Source: Hyphochytrium catenoides (taxonomy: Eukaryota > Sar > Hyphochytriomycetes > Hyphochytriales > Hyphochytriaceae). Taken from it: DNA of 64,000 nucleotides. The stretch lies in contig FLMG01001010.1 in assembly GCA_900088475.1 (NCBI GenBank), forward strand, positions 62,001-126,000, in the 5' to 3' direction. Each line of letters begins with the position of its first letter. Positions within the stretch are counted from its first letter, which is position 1. Below are positions 46,019 through 58,997 of the stretch, piece after piece. A program made the translations under genes and the position numbers. The notes under the pieces are model-generated. The model was not told the DNA's origin, searched no databases, and worked only from the letters and a program-made list of their open reading frames with translations.

Positions 46019-47212
46019 GACTAGCCGTAACTGCGACGATGCTTTTGTGTCTCAGTGGAAGTGAACAATGACGTTACGAAGGTTGAGAACGTAACTCGTT
46101 TCACCTCTCAAATGCTAAACCGTTTTCTTGAAGACGAGTCAGAAGGGAGGAATGGGCTGGCCAAGAGCCAAGGCAAGACCACCCCAATTCTTAGTGACAC
46201 CTGGCCTCCTCGGTTAGCAGGACAGAGCCTTCCCTCCCTACCAGATAGCGTAAAGCCTCACCTATTGCATCAACCTGGTGCGATCAACAACAAAGCAGCT
46301 TGTCTCAAGGAGACTCTATTTCAAAAGATGATTGTGGAAGTATTATTCTGAAGATTTATTGGGAGCTCAAATCTGAAATCTGAGGATTCTGGGGTGGGTG
46401 AGGCAAACTGCAATTCTGCAATATAAGAACTATAGAAGGATTCACAGTAATCACGACAATGATAACCACGTCTATTGTGAACCTCAGTCATACCCTTGGA
46501 GCGGTTGTGGATGAGAAGGAAAGGCGAGACAGAGTGAGAAACACCAGTGATAGAGTTAGACATAGACCTGGGGGATATGCGCCACAGCAAAAGGAGACAG
46601 AATGAGAGACAGTGAGACAGGGTGCATTCCTTCCCAGGATTGATTACTAGACAGAGGCTGCCGGAACACTAGGAAAACACAAGCAATCCTTCCAATCCAA
46701 GAAGAGAAAAGACGAGCTAGAGACAGAGGGGCAGGCAACCAGAAGAGAGAGACAGAGAGAGAGATGAGCAAGACAGAGAAAGATGGGGGAAGAAAGAGTT
46801 GACAATAAGCGCCAAAATTCAGCGGCACGAGAGGGAGAGAGATGAAGAGAGAGATGTCAGAGAGAAAAGAAGAACGCCAGAGAGGGAGAGAGCAGAGAAG
46901 TGATGCTACTGGACCTGTCATCATGGGAAAGGAGAACGGATCTGTGCACTGTCTGATGATGATGATGATGGCTAATGACTGAAGAAACTTCTCTCCCTCT
47001 CATCCTCCCGTCACTCCCTCAGTACCCTCATCCTAAGCTCTGCTCACCACCGTCACGGTGAGAAAGAATCTGTTATCTCCATCCTTTCGTCTCCTTCCGA
47101 TCACTGCCCCCAGCTGTCTAGTCTAGTGCAGAGGGCAGCGAAAAGGTCTTGCATGAGCCTTCTAGGTTAAGTTGTCGGTCGAGGTGCTGGCAAAGGCCAT
47201 TCCTCTGGAATC
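46019..47212. other. Divergent intergenic region between TRF-like and GalNAc-transferase genes
   Basis: The two flanking genes start at its edges and point outward. A plus-strand frame at 46055-46351 looks somewhat protein-like but has no ATG near its 5' end and no upstream exon. Bases 46560-46900 are purine-rich and a GAT repeat occurs at about 46956-46972. No gene could be supported. Confidence 0.45.
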
Positions 47213-50200
47213 ATGCGCAAAGGGGCCACAAGACGCGAGCAGAAGAGAGGTATAACTCTCAGTAAGATCTATGGGATCCTCGGTGCCTTTGTAGGTCTTC
47301 TCCTCCTCTATCAGTTAACCAATATAACATCGAGGCGCGCAGGGGATTCTCTGAAAGAGAGGTAAGCATCTGCCAGTCAGGTCCTCTGTGCTTATGCTTT
47401 AGTATCATCACGCCGCTCTCGCCGCTCTATGTGCTGCGACTGCCCTCTACTAGCGGTCAAGCATGCGTCTCAACATCATCACTAACCCTCGACCCACTTG
47501 GGCAGCCTTACTACTGTCACAGAAGATGCTTCTGTCTTTGAACTGAAGCAGAAGCTAAGAGAAGCGGAAGAGAAATCCCGGGTTATGCAAGATGAGGCTG
47601 ACAGACTAAGGCTTAAGGTACACCTTCGCCAGCCTCATAACTCATGTGCTGGCGTTTGCTCTGAGGCTGCACTGTGGCACTATTGACCCTCTGTCCCGTC
47701 CTGGCTCACGATGCAGAGCGTCCCAAAACGAGGCACCCTTTTCTCTCATTGCTCTCCTATTCTTCCTTTCCCCTTTGCGAAGCACATAAGTATCTACTCG
47801 GTTAACCCTCCTTCCCATGCTCTGTCAGGCCAGCAAGGCTGAAAGGGATCTGGAATATTTGCGCAAAGAGATGGGTGACCGGCCACCAGCCACCGAAGCC
47901 CCTCCGCCTTTTGAAGAGTGGGTGAAAAGCACTTTTCAAGGTGGAGGGAAGGGCTCAGGAAAAGAGTCGGAGCTTCCGAAAGCGTGGGTCGAAGGAGATT
48001 GGACGGGTTTGCCTGCGGATAGGGTGAGACATCTCATAGGCTTCGCCTCGGTCTCCACATCTGTCAAACCATAGAATTCTACAGCTATCTGTCTTAAGCA
48101 TCTAATCTCCTTGCCCTTTCAGCGAGGAAGACTGGCATCTTGCCCTCCTTCCGTTATCAAATAACGCCAAATAACCGATCTTCATGGTCTTGACCTCCTT
48201 CCTTACTCATGCATCGGTCTCCCTTTCTATCCTCAAGGACAAGTCTAAGACCAACGACGACGAAACCATCAAGAAAGCGAGTGTAAACGAATACGCCTTT
48301 AATGCCTATCTGAGCGCAAAGATTCCAGTTCGCAGGAGCATTAATGACATCAGGGACGCGGGATGCAAAAAAGTTGACTATGAGAGCAAGAAGCCCTTGC
48401 CAAAGACGTCTGTCATCATAGTCTACGCAGATGAGATGTGGTCGACCTTGTTCCGGACGGTGTGGAGTGTACTGGATACGGTTCCTGATGATCTTCTTGA
48501 GGAGGTCATTCTGGTGGATGACGCCTCCACAGCCTCGTGGCTACAAAAGGACTTTTATGACTACATGGAGAAGTTGCCGCCCAAGGTTAAAGTCATCCAG
48601 CTCAAGGAGAGAAAGGGCCTTATCAGGGCAAGAACGATTGGTGCCGATCGCGCGAAGGGAGAGATCCTCGTGTTCCTCGATGCTCACTGTGAGGGCGTAA
48701 AGGTAGCAAATTGTGGATGAAAAGACAATCTTTTGTACCGTCCTTACGTTTGTTGCTCACTTCTCCTTTTCTCTTGCCTCGCTCTCGATGTCTCTATCCC
48801 AGCCGTCACCACGTGAGTAACACTGACAAGCGCTCTAACTGCAACCGCCACCCCCTGTTTCCCTCTCGCTTACTGGCTTCCTCGGTTCCTTTTGTTCGCC
48901 TCTGCTACTCTTCTTATCAACTTGTCTGGGTATGGATATCGAAGGACTGGTATCAGCCCATAGCTGCGCGTATCAAGGAGGATTACCGCATAGTGATTTG
49001 TCCTGTGATCGACCTTATAAACGAAGAGACAATGGAGCATCATGGCGCTGCGAAGCACTCCGTCGGCACCTTCAGATGGACCTTAGATTTCAGCTGGGAT
49101 TGGTACCAACCTCTCCCAGGTGACACAGGTAAACAATCTGAGTCACGACAATACTTTTGCATGGAAAGTGGAGAAAGCGTTAAAGACGGTCACGTAATGG
49201 GCACTGAATGCAGTCAAATATTTCTGGGCTTGCTTCCCCTCTCTAATAGTTTTTACTTCTAAAACTTCTGGACCTTAATACGTAGATGTTTCCCCTTGGA
49301 AATCTGGAACCATGGCGGGCGGCCTCTTCGCTATGCACAAGCGCTACTGGGAGGAGCTTGAAAAGTATGACTTGGGCATGTCTGGATGGGGCGGAGAGAA
49401 TCTTGAGCTCTCCTTCAGGATCTGGATGTGTGGAGGAAGATTAGAGGTGCAGCCGTGCTCTAGAGTTGCGCACGTGTTCCGTCCTCGCCACCCGTACACT
49501 ATTCCAGGAGAAGGCATCAATCACTCCTTCAAAGTGGTACGTGCTCTTACAGAAAGAAAGGAGAGCCGTTGCTTTTTCGTTGGTTATAGGTAATGTAGAC
49601 TATCGCCAGAGGACCACGGCTAGCTGGGTTGGGTTCGGCACTATTGTTACAGGGATGGTGCGAACTGCTTCTGGCGATGGGGAGTTTGCAACTTATTGAG
49701 CTTGCTGCTGCTTTGTCATGCTAAATAGAACTCTATGAGAATGGCAGCGACGTGGATGGATGAGTTCAAAGATTTGGCACTCAAAGTTCGCCCGGACTGG
49801 AAGGATGCAGATTATGGCGATGTTTCGGAGCGCCTTGCCATCAGAGAGTATGGACACTTTTTCGCTTCTTTTGCACTGCTTTTTCGCTTCTTTTACACTG
49901 CAAGATTTGTTTCAGTGGCAATTGTTTCCTTCTTCCAGTGAATGATCGCTACATGCGTTTGAGCGCATCTACTTGTCGTGCTGACTCCCACTTTCGTTTT
50001 GCTCTTTGCTGGACGCGGCCGCAATAGGAGGCTGAAGTGCAAGAGTTTCAAGTGGTACCTAGATAACGTGCTCCCCAACCTTTGGTACCCTAATGGCTCC
50101 TCTGTCCCTGACATGAAGCTCAGCGGTCAGCTCAAAAGTGCCATGAAAACGGATCTTTGCCTAGAAGGAGGAGACTCTGTACAGGCAAAGAGCTGCGTGT

Positions 50201-50785
50201 CATCTCCGATCTATGCTACCAACCAGTTTCTCTTCTATACTGAAAAGAAGAGGCTCAGGCAGCTAGAGAAAAACAAGTGCTTAAAGGCTCAAGGAGATAG
50301 TCTGAAGGCAGAGGACTGCACCGCGGTAAGTAACAGATCCCAGCAGTATCCTGAAGGGCTGTCTTCGAGTGACAAGTGCGCCACCGTCACAACCTGTTTA
50401 TTGTGCCCTCTGGCGTGACAAGGGTTCCTGTTTCCCTCTCAGCCTCTTCAAGGCGTCCTCTAGTCTTGTTGGCCTTCCCTGGTCTTTCTTACGTGCCAAG
50501 TGGTTCACTGCTTTTCATGTCTGAGTCCATCACTTGTCCAATAAGATAGACACCCACCTCTGATATGTCCGCTCTACTGACGTCGGTATGATTCTCCGGT
50601 CACAGCGCTCTGACCCAGAGCAGGCGTTCACATGGGTCCCAGTTGTTGGTTCTGGACAAGATGATCCTGTTGGACAGGTCAAAGACCAGAAAGGCAATTG
50701 TTTGCTATTGAATGATGACAACAGTGTCACCGTTGGCTCCTGCACCAGTGACAAGAGATCACAATGGAGCTGGACTGGCTTCTAA
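47213..50785 (+). CDS. Polypeptide N-acetylgalactosaminyltransferase (GT27) with ricin-type lectin domain
   Basis: Nine exons (47213-47361, 47506-47617, 47829-48023, 48238-48702, 48945-49128, 49286-49536, 49729-49847, 50028-50325, 50606-50785) join in phase to 650 residues. It starts mucin-type O-glycosylation by moving GalNAc from UDP-GalNAc to Ser/Thr, in the Golgi lumen. The layout is a short cytoplasmic tail, a type II anchor at about 20-38 ([18 protein letters not shown]), a coiled-coil stem, then the GT-A domain ([16 protein letters not shown], metal-binding DAH at 300-302, [19 protein letters not shown]). The Cys-containing end at about 470-650 is a ricin B-type lectin. Usual length is 550-650. 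The family is known from animals and from apicomplexans such as Toxoplasma and Cryptosporidium, and is absent from plants and fungi. Confidence 0.95.
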
Positions 50786-51592
50786 GAAGCTTAGCAGTAG
50801 CCGATGTGGGCTGCTATCAAAGTTATTTTATCGATATGTCCCTTGATGTGGCTTGAGAACCGCTCTGTTAACACCACTCTAACTAATACTTTACAGAGCC
50901 TTCCTAACTTGACTACTTGCGCGAAGAGGTTGTTAGTCTCTTCATGCGTACCTTATTAGACTGGCTTGCCCTGATACTCTCCCTCTCTCAAGCTTTAAGC
51001 TCACCCTTTGCATTGCTCAGGCCCCCACTGCTAGCTCAATGTTGGTACCAACATGCCTTGACATCTTCATTGTCAGTGCATGTCATCTTGTCTTACTACC
51101 CGTGCGATTAAAGGGGCAACGCCGCCTCTATGGGCACATCATTAGCATAATACGAAGAGCTTCACAGCATCTCCGGTCACGGAAGCATGATATGCGTCTG
51201 CTCTTGAGCCTTGAATGATCTCTGAAGGTGCAGTCCCTGAGTTCTGAAGACTCAATGCAGCCTTCAGAACACAATGGCAAAAATGAAGCAGCTAGGCGTT
51301 AGCAACTGTATTAGGTTGTTCTGATTGTTTGTGCTCGGTTTGTGTGGAAAGTGATCAGGTCAGAGCATGAGCGGCTGGCTGATGAAGACTCTCAGTGCCA
51401 TGTTGATGATCGATGAGAAGCCCAGACAGGGTCACTCAGAGATAGAGGCGGCTGAGCTAAAGGAGGTCTTCTCTGGATCTACAAGGTCTACTGTCGCACT
51501 ATATAGGGCGCTGATCGTCCCCACGATGTCGGGGTGGAGAGGCAGAGGGTAGGAGCAGATAGTAGAAGGTAGCACCGTTTTCAAGAAGAAGG
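50786..51592. other. Intergenic region upstream of METTL5
   Basis: About 800 bases between two plus-strand genes. A 61-codon ATG frame at 51367-51552 lies just upstream of METTL5, but nothing shows it is translated. The rest has no supported gene, repeat or recognisable motif. Confidence 0.45.
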
Positions 51593-52873
<1,281 letters not shown>

Positions 52874-53308
52874 TGCTGATCTATCCAACGTGAATAGCTC
52901 TCGTGTAGGGCCAATCTTCCCCAGGGAATGCTGGCCCCTTATCTTTGGATTGCTTCTTTTGGGCTGACACATCTGTCATCGGCCACCACTGGGCCCTGTT
53001 CCTGACGGAGTCGCCTGTCTTCAGTCTATGGCTTTCCGTCTGAAGCCAAACCTCCTGCTAGCTCCTGCTCTTTTGGACGTTGAACCTCATATTGGCAACA
53101 TGGCAGCTATTGAGTTGCATTTACAATATATATATATAGTGTTATCTCGATCGCCTGACGGTTTCCCCAAACTTCTTACTTCCACTACGGACATCCTGCC
53201 GCGTGGCTTCCTTTTGGACGTCTGCTCCACTGATTGTTCTGACTATTGACGGATAATCCGCGGTATTTATCCTCTGTCTAGAGCCGAACAGACCTATCAT
53301 ACAAACAT
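52874..53308. other. Convergent intergenic region, no gene seen
   Basis: METTL5 (plus) and the SLX4-like gene (minus) both end at this 435-base stretch. A TA-dinucleotide run lies at about 53129-53138. No gene was found. Confidence 0.5.
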
Positions 53309-56300
53309 TTACTGGGAACTTCTGAGCTCCTTCTCTTTTCTTCTAGAAAAGACAACTCCCTGACCGTCTAAGAACTTAGCAAGCTCTACTTTTGAAATCT
53401 TGAGCTCTGTCTTCGTGCTCAGATATTGATGCACCGCATGGAGGTTTATGGGTACATGAAGGATCATCTGGTGGTAGAAAGGAGAAGCTTTGACTGCAAG
53501 TAGGAGCGGGCTTTCTTCTTCCTCTGGGAGCTGTTGTGGTTCCAATGATGATGCTGATCGGCCCACATCGGACAGGGATGAGTGAAAACCTTGGCCTGAG
53601 CCTAAGAAAGAAGCTTAGATCGGTATCGATGACTCTTTGTCCTGATGCCGCTAGACTAGGATAGGTCGCCTGCTGTCCAGCGCCAACTACTTTAATGTAA
53701 TCCCCACATCACAAGTGAAACCTTCATCGCTCGAGGACCCTGTATCTCGACGGTCCTCGTTCTCTTTGGTTGCACCCCATCTAATTCTTACAATGTCCTT
53801 TCCCTCGGCTTAAGCATTGTTGCCGTCATAGTTCCTCTTTCCTGTTGCCCTCTTTTGTCTGGTTCCTCTTTCCTGTTGCCTTCTTTTGTCTCGACAACAT
53901 CGCTATGAGCACTCCTCTAAACTTCTCTGTTCACTGCACCTCGAGGACTATCAACGACTGCAATAATGTACGGCGCTCCGCCTTACTTACTGTCGGAAAG
54001 CTCAGCTGTCCTCTGCCTAGCCGCAGGTGACTTCAGGGGAGGGGATGGAGAGCTGAGGTCCACAGTTCCGCCTGTTGGTCTTATGCCTTCCTGTCCATGG
54101 GCCTTATCTACGTTCCTTCGCTGTATTGCTCCCGTACTTCCCATCCCAGTTTCATGTTCCTGATCATTACCTCCCAGAACTAAGCTTTGTTCCCGTGCCC
54201 TTCTTCGGGCTATTATCCTGTCGACGCTGGCGATGATAGCCTCCTCATCCAGGCTATCGCTATCTTTAATAAGGCTGTGGGAGGCGCCCGAGCTGCTATC
54301 ACTGTCCAGTTGGATAGGACTCGCAGCCTTAATAGCCTTCGGCTCGTCTCCTTCCCGGACAGGAGCGCACTCCGATAGCAAAGAGCACGTCCCTTCAGCG
54401 TTTGTGCCATTGGCCCCGTGATGACTAGCAGATGATTCTGATGACAGTGGCGAAGGAGTACTCGGTTTGCTATGATCAAGGGAAGATATTCTCCTGGATA
54501 TCCTCTCCCTTAGCGAAGGCGTTGAGGGGTCATCATCATCAGAAGATGAGGAGGGCGAACCGGAAAGCCCTTCTTGCCTTCCGTCGTCTTTCCCTGAGTT
54601 TGAGACCAGTGGTGGCGCGGGAGAAACAGACTCAGCAATGGACGAACACTGTGGAGCCAATTCACGACGGTGGGTCATTGGATTGTCCGTGGCAGGTGTT
54701 TGAAGGGATAGGTTCCTGCTTTTTTCTGGACCTGGACTCTCAACCAACACAAACGCAGAGCCAGTTGAAGTTGACGAATCGCTATCTGATTCTGTCCTGC
54801 GCCCATGACTTCTGTCATCTATGTGACTGTCAGTCGTTCGTCCTAAGGTTTGCCTATTGAGGACGTTTCTCTGAAGCTCTTGGTATAACTCGTTGGCAGT
54901 ACACCCAGAAGAAATGGACGGAGATAAGGATCGAGAGGCCAAGGAAGGGAGAGTTGCACTTTGCAGTGCCTCAGTGAGGAAGGAAGACTGCGTAAGGTCC
55001 TCGGTATCTGAATTGTTCGAGGAAGTAGTAGAGGACGACGAGGTAGCGGAGAAAGTAGCTAACCCCCAAAGGGAGAGCTTCTTGCTCTTCCTGGACTTTA
55101 GTGAGGGTATCGAAGGCCTTAGACTGTCCGAGGCTTCTGCTTTCCACCAGGTGCAGAGAGCAAGAGGGGATAAGGCGGATATATAGGGGTTAGATTGAAC
55201 TTTTTGTCCAAAAACTTGAACGACAATAACATCAGGGCAACCTGAGAAGCAAAGTATCAAGTTCAAAGCAAGCGAGCCAGGACGTACGCAGACCTAAGGC
55301 GATGTAAACTTCCAAAAGAATGAGAAGTGCTGGATTATTACCATCATCTTCTAAGGCCGAAGGTCGCTGACTCGGGTCTATTTCAGAAGGGATGGCGGCC
55401 GCGGCTGCGGTTGATAACGAATTCGGAAAGCTAGGGAGTCCCACTGGCGTGGCGTTGAGCATCACGATCGACTGCTAAGCTTGTATCCGACTTTCTTACC
55501 TTCGACTGGTCCTGAGGATTCTATCTCTTCAACATGTTCCTTGTTGTCCTTCTCCTCTGCGATGTCATCTGCAGGTGGCTGTTTGGCTCTCTTCGATGGA
55601 GGCATGTCCGGAAATATATCGCTCAGGACCTGTTAAAAGTGATATAAGTGCCTTATCTGGTATGAAGCGAAGCGTAAGCGAGGACTGACACGATTGTGGA
55701 GAAAGGCGGGTTGGTCGTGTGGGCTCTAGAAGAAGAAAGAGTGACCAGATTATAGGTTACCCGTTCAACATCCAACGGTCCCTGCTCTTCAGGGGGTATA
55801 ATTTTGGAGCTTTGCTGTCGGAAACGAAGCAGGAACGTCTTCTTCTCCATTGCCTGGGTCTTCTCAAGTTCCTTCAAGCGACTCTTCATCACAGTTCGCC
55901 GGCCCTACATACGGCAAGTAGAGATATGAGCTATTCGCTGCGATAGAAGGAATCAAGCCCTAGCTAAGTTACACGAAACGTACTAAATATCTAAGGTAAC
56001 AAAAGAAAGCAAGGAAGACAAGAGACCTCTAGCTCTGCCATAAGCCGATCCAGCTTCCTCAGCTCCCCTCTGAGCTCCTTTAAGCCCAAGCTTTGGATGT
56101 CCACTTCGCACAACGTTGGAAGCATTCCCTGCGAACCCGTCGCCGCTCCTGTCGCAGCCTCCCTTTTTTGTTTTCTTTCGCGTGACTTCTTTGCCGGCGA
56201 TGGCTTCTGCAGGGACTTTGACAAAGCTAACGCAAGCTGTAGTTCCTCTTGCTCCACTGTTTTGGGGGGACCACGAACTGCTTTCCTCTTCTTGTTATGC

Positions 56301-58024
56301 GCAGTCGAGTGACCAGACGGAGTGGCTGCGGGCGGAAAGAGCCTAGAAATCAAGAGTTAGAATGAGCCAACAAAACGGATGCATTGTGTCCTAGTTTGCA
56401 AAGGAGTCGGTCAATGTAGTAGAACGAACTACGACAGTCGGAACGATTAGTACTGACGATGAACTGCCTCCTATGAGAGCCAAAGAGAGGGTGAAACAAA
56501 ACAAGTCAGACCGTGGTATAGGTCCCAGCGTAGGGGCGAAGTCCAAATCGTCTTCGGTAGTTTTTAGGGCCATCTTAGAGTCTTTGGACGGCCCTTTATC
56601 TTCTTTTCCATGTCCGTCAAAGGCTCCTCGAAAGAGCTCTTTAACAGCAGACCCATCTTTCTTCCTTTCATCCTTGCGAGTATTGCTGTCCGCAGACAGT
56701 CCCTCGGCGCACTGATTAATGTGCAATTGCCTCGCCTATGAGGGTAATGAGGATAGCAGTTTGCATCATTAAGAGATAGCAGGTGCTATCAGCTAGCAGC
56801 ATGAGTATGAGATAACACTATAGCGGTCACACCTACCTTCAAGTCTAAGGGAAGGTCCATAGAGCAGACGGGGCAGACCAGAACCGGTGACGAGGGTGAT
56901 TTCAGACCCTGTTTGGTTTCGACCTCTGTCGAAGCTTCCTTGGATTCCGTTTCGGAATGGGTTGAGTCGCATTCATCTCTTCCATCTTCACCTTTGGAGA
57001 CCCAAGCCTTGCTGACCTTGATTTCTTCCTTCAATTTGTCGTCTTCATCTCTGTTCTCTTTGGACGCCGCTGCTTTGGTGCTGCTGCCCTCATCAACATC
57101 CATGAGTTCCTCCACTCTTCCTTCTCTTTGATCCTCGCTACTGTCCACTTTCTCGGTGTCTTTGGTCCAAATCTTTCCGCTGGCGCTTTGCGCTTTCTCG
57201 TCTGTGATCAGTTCCTGGTCGCACTCTTCTCCCCTAACTCTGACTTCATTGGCGGACTCTGTGCTTACGTCTAAGCGGGTGTGTTGGTGTGACTTGGCCA
57301 GAGCTTGTAGACCTGCTTTTCGTCTCATCGACAGGTGTATCAGGGACTTTCCAATCTTGAAGGACGTTGGGAGGGGTCGTTTGCAGGACCGGTGAGGGGC
57401 TAGACTCTCTCGCAGCTCTGTCACCAAGGTCCCGTTCCTGCTGTTAGCATCCGTGATCCGCACTGCATGGTCATGGTTCCCTTGTTCCTTCCTTTCAAAA
57501 GCTGGGTCTTCGACGTTCTCTTTGTCAGAACCGCTGTCTTTCTTTTCAACGACCAGCTGCACAGTAGCATGAATTCCAGAGATTTCCACGTCTTTAAGAA
57601 GTCTCACGTTGCAAGTTTTACTTCTTCCAAAACGCAGACTCATTGGAGATCGGGTGCTCTGTGGGGGAAATGCCCATTGCTCTCCCGTGTGCGGGCCGGT
57701 CCTCACAGCGACGAGAAGTTCGAGTTCGTTAGAGTCGCTGAGCAGCTCATTAGTAAATGATGGGCACTGCGCGGAAGACCTGCAGGTGCTTCCATTGGAG
57801 GATTGTGAGTCTGTCTCCGCCTGTGAGATGCTGCTGTTGCTGTCTGTGGCTAGTGGATCTCGAAGTGGAAGAGCCACAGCCTCCCCTCCCAGTCTTACGC
57901 CTATGTCCTCAGCAGCAAAGTCATCTAGAGAAACAGTTGCAACCCTTTTCAGGCTCGTCTTTTGGTGGCGGGTAGGCAGCTGTAATACTTTGCGGCGTTT
58001 CCATGACTGCTGAGATGGGATCAT
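53309..58024 (-). CDS. SLX4: SLX4-like structure-specific nuclease scaffold with N-terminal FHA domain
   Basis: Nine exons (58024-56837, 56735-56512, 56342-56027, 55904-55761, 55725-55690, 55629-55500, 55404-55342, 55241-53991, 53601-53309) join in phase to 1214 residues. Residues about 101-233 form an FHA phosphothreonine-binding domain with FGRS at 132-135, S149-x-x-H152 and NSRNGT at 194-199. A UBZ4-type zinc finger follows with C384, C387, H401 and C405, split by intron 1. ELQLALALSKSLQK and a helical region come next, then a long Ser-rich acidic stretch. The last 80 residues match the SLX1-binding CCD of SLX4: SPFYHQMILHVPINLHAV and ISKVELAKFLDGQGVVF. SLX4 organises nucleases such as SLX1 at branched DNA. 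The FHA is not part of animal or yeast SLX4 that I know of. An upstream in-frame start is possible. Confidence 0.85.
53831..53891. repeat. Imperfect tandem duplication, 31-base period
   Basis: The unit gttcctctttcctgttgccc and what follows repeats at 53831-53861 and 53862-53891, with one C/T difference. It lies in the last intron of the SLX4-like gene (53602-53990). Confidence 0.9.
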
Positions 58025-58997
58025 CTTCCATTGTCATCCCTACATAGGCCTATGCGCATACAGACTCTTCCTGGCCTGTCCGAGGCACCTTCCGCTATCC
58101 GTAGACCACAATCAACCGCCAACTTTTCCACAGTCCCAGATGGTTACCATGACCTATCCAGCGCTAATCAAGAGCGCCTTCGCCAATATGAGCTTCATTG
58201 GCCAGATGGACCGCTCATCCAATCGCGCCTGAACTCTCAGATTCTATGAGTTCTCTCTGCCGGCGAGTGCTCCCAGCGTCTTGGCGCTTCACTTCTTGCC
58301 GTTCCAGGTGGCGGGAGAGCTTTCCTTTCCTCCTCTTCTACTGCAGAGTAAAAAACTTTTAAGCAGTTTTTGAAGAATTTGTAAGGTTTAATTGAGATAT
58401 TATTATATTAAAAAGTAGAGAGCTTGGTGAAACATTTTCCGTGCTTTTAGAACAGGTAACTTGGAGCACAGGAAATATTCATTTTATGTTCTTATGTATA
58501 GTTTTCAAAAAAGACTATTACACTCTCACATTCTCACACTCTTTTTATAGCTCCTGGGGGAGGTCGATAGCGGGACCATCAGAATCATTGTTTTTCAGCG
58601 TTCAACATCTTCCTCGTCCAGGTCCAAGGCCAGCGCCATCAACAGCTTCGGCTTGTCACGGCTTGAAACGGATCAGTGTCGACCGACAGCAGGCAGACCA
58701 AGAGCGATTGAAGAGGAGAAGAGAGGCAGATCTCACTGAATAATCTCAGGATAAGCCCTTCTTTGGCTTAGAGCATCTTTCCATGTGCGCGTTGAGGAAG
58801 CTACAACTGGAGACCCATTGAAAAGATACCTGTTGAATCTAGTGAATTCTGTGCCAGGATCTGGTTGGGGAAGGGCAAAGCGCTGAAGAAGACGACCTCA
58901 GATAGGCTCCCATTGCTCCATTGAGGAGCTTCTCACCTAACACAAACCTAGGAAGACAGAGGGGGCCAAAGCGAGGGCCTGCGACCTCAAACTACTA
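58025..58997. other. Divergent intergenic region between SLX4-like and rhodanese-like genes
   Basis: Both flanking genes start here and point outward. Bases 58340-58440 are AT-rich and stand out from the surroundings, which fits a promoter core. Short plus-strand frames at 58052-58249 and 58610-58743 lack splice or start support. No further gene could be built. Confidence 0.45.

Noticed and set aside
46556-46924. 122-codon minus-strand hydrophobic frame
   Set aside because: Comes from a purine-rich low-complexity region; composition explains the Ser/Leu content.
53309-58024. TRF2-binding peptide in the SLX4-like protein
   Set aside because: L-x-P strings such as RSLSP and ALSP occur, but none has the aromatic or His residue at the first position.
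58052-58249. Plus-strand 65-codon ATG frame beside the SLX4-like start
   Set aside because: No splice sites link it to the downstream rhodanese exons, and it is antisense to the likely SLX4 5' region.
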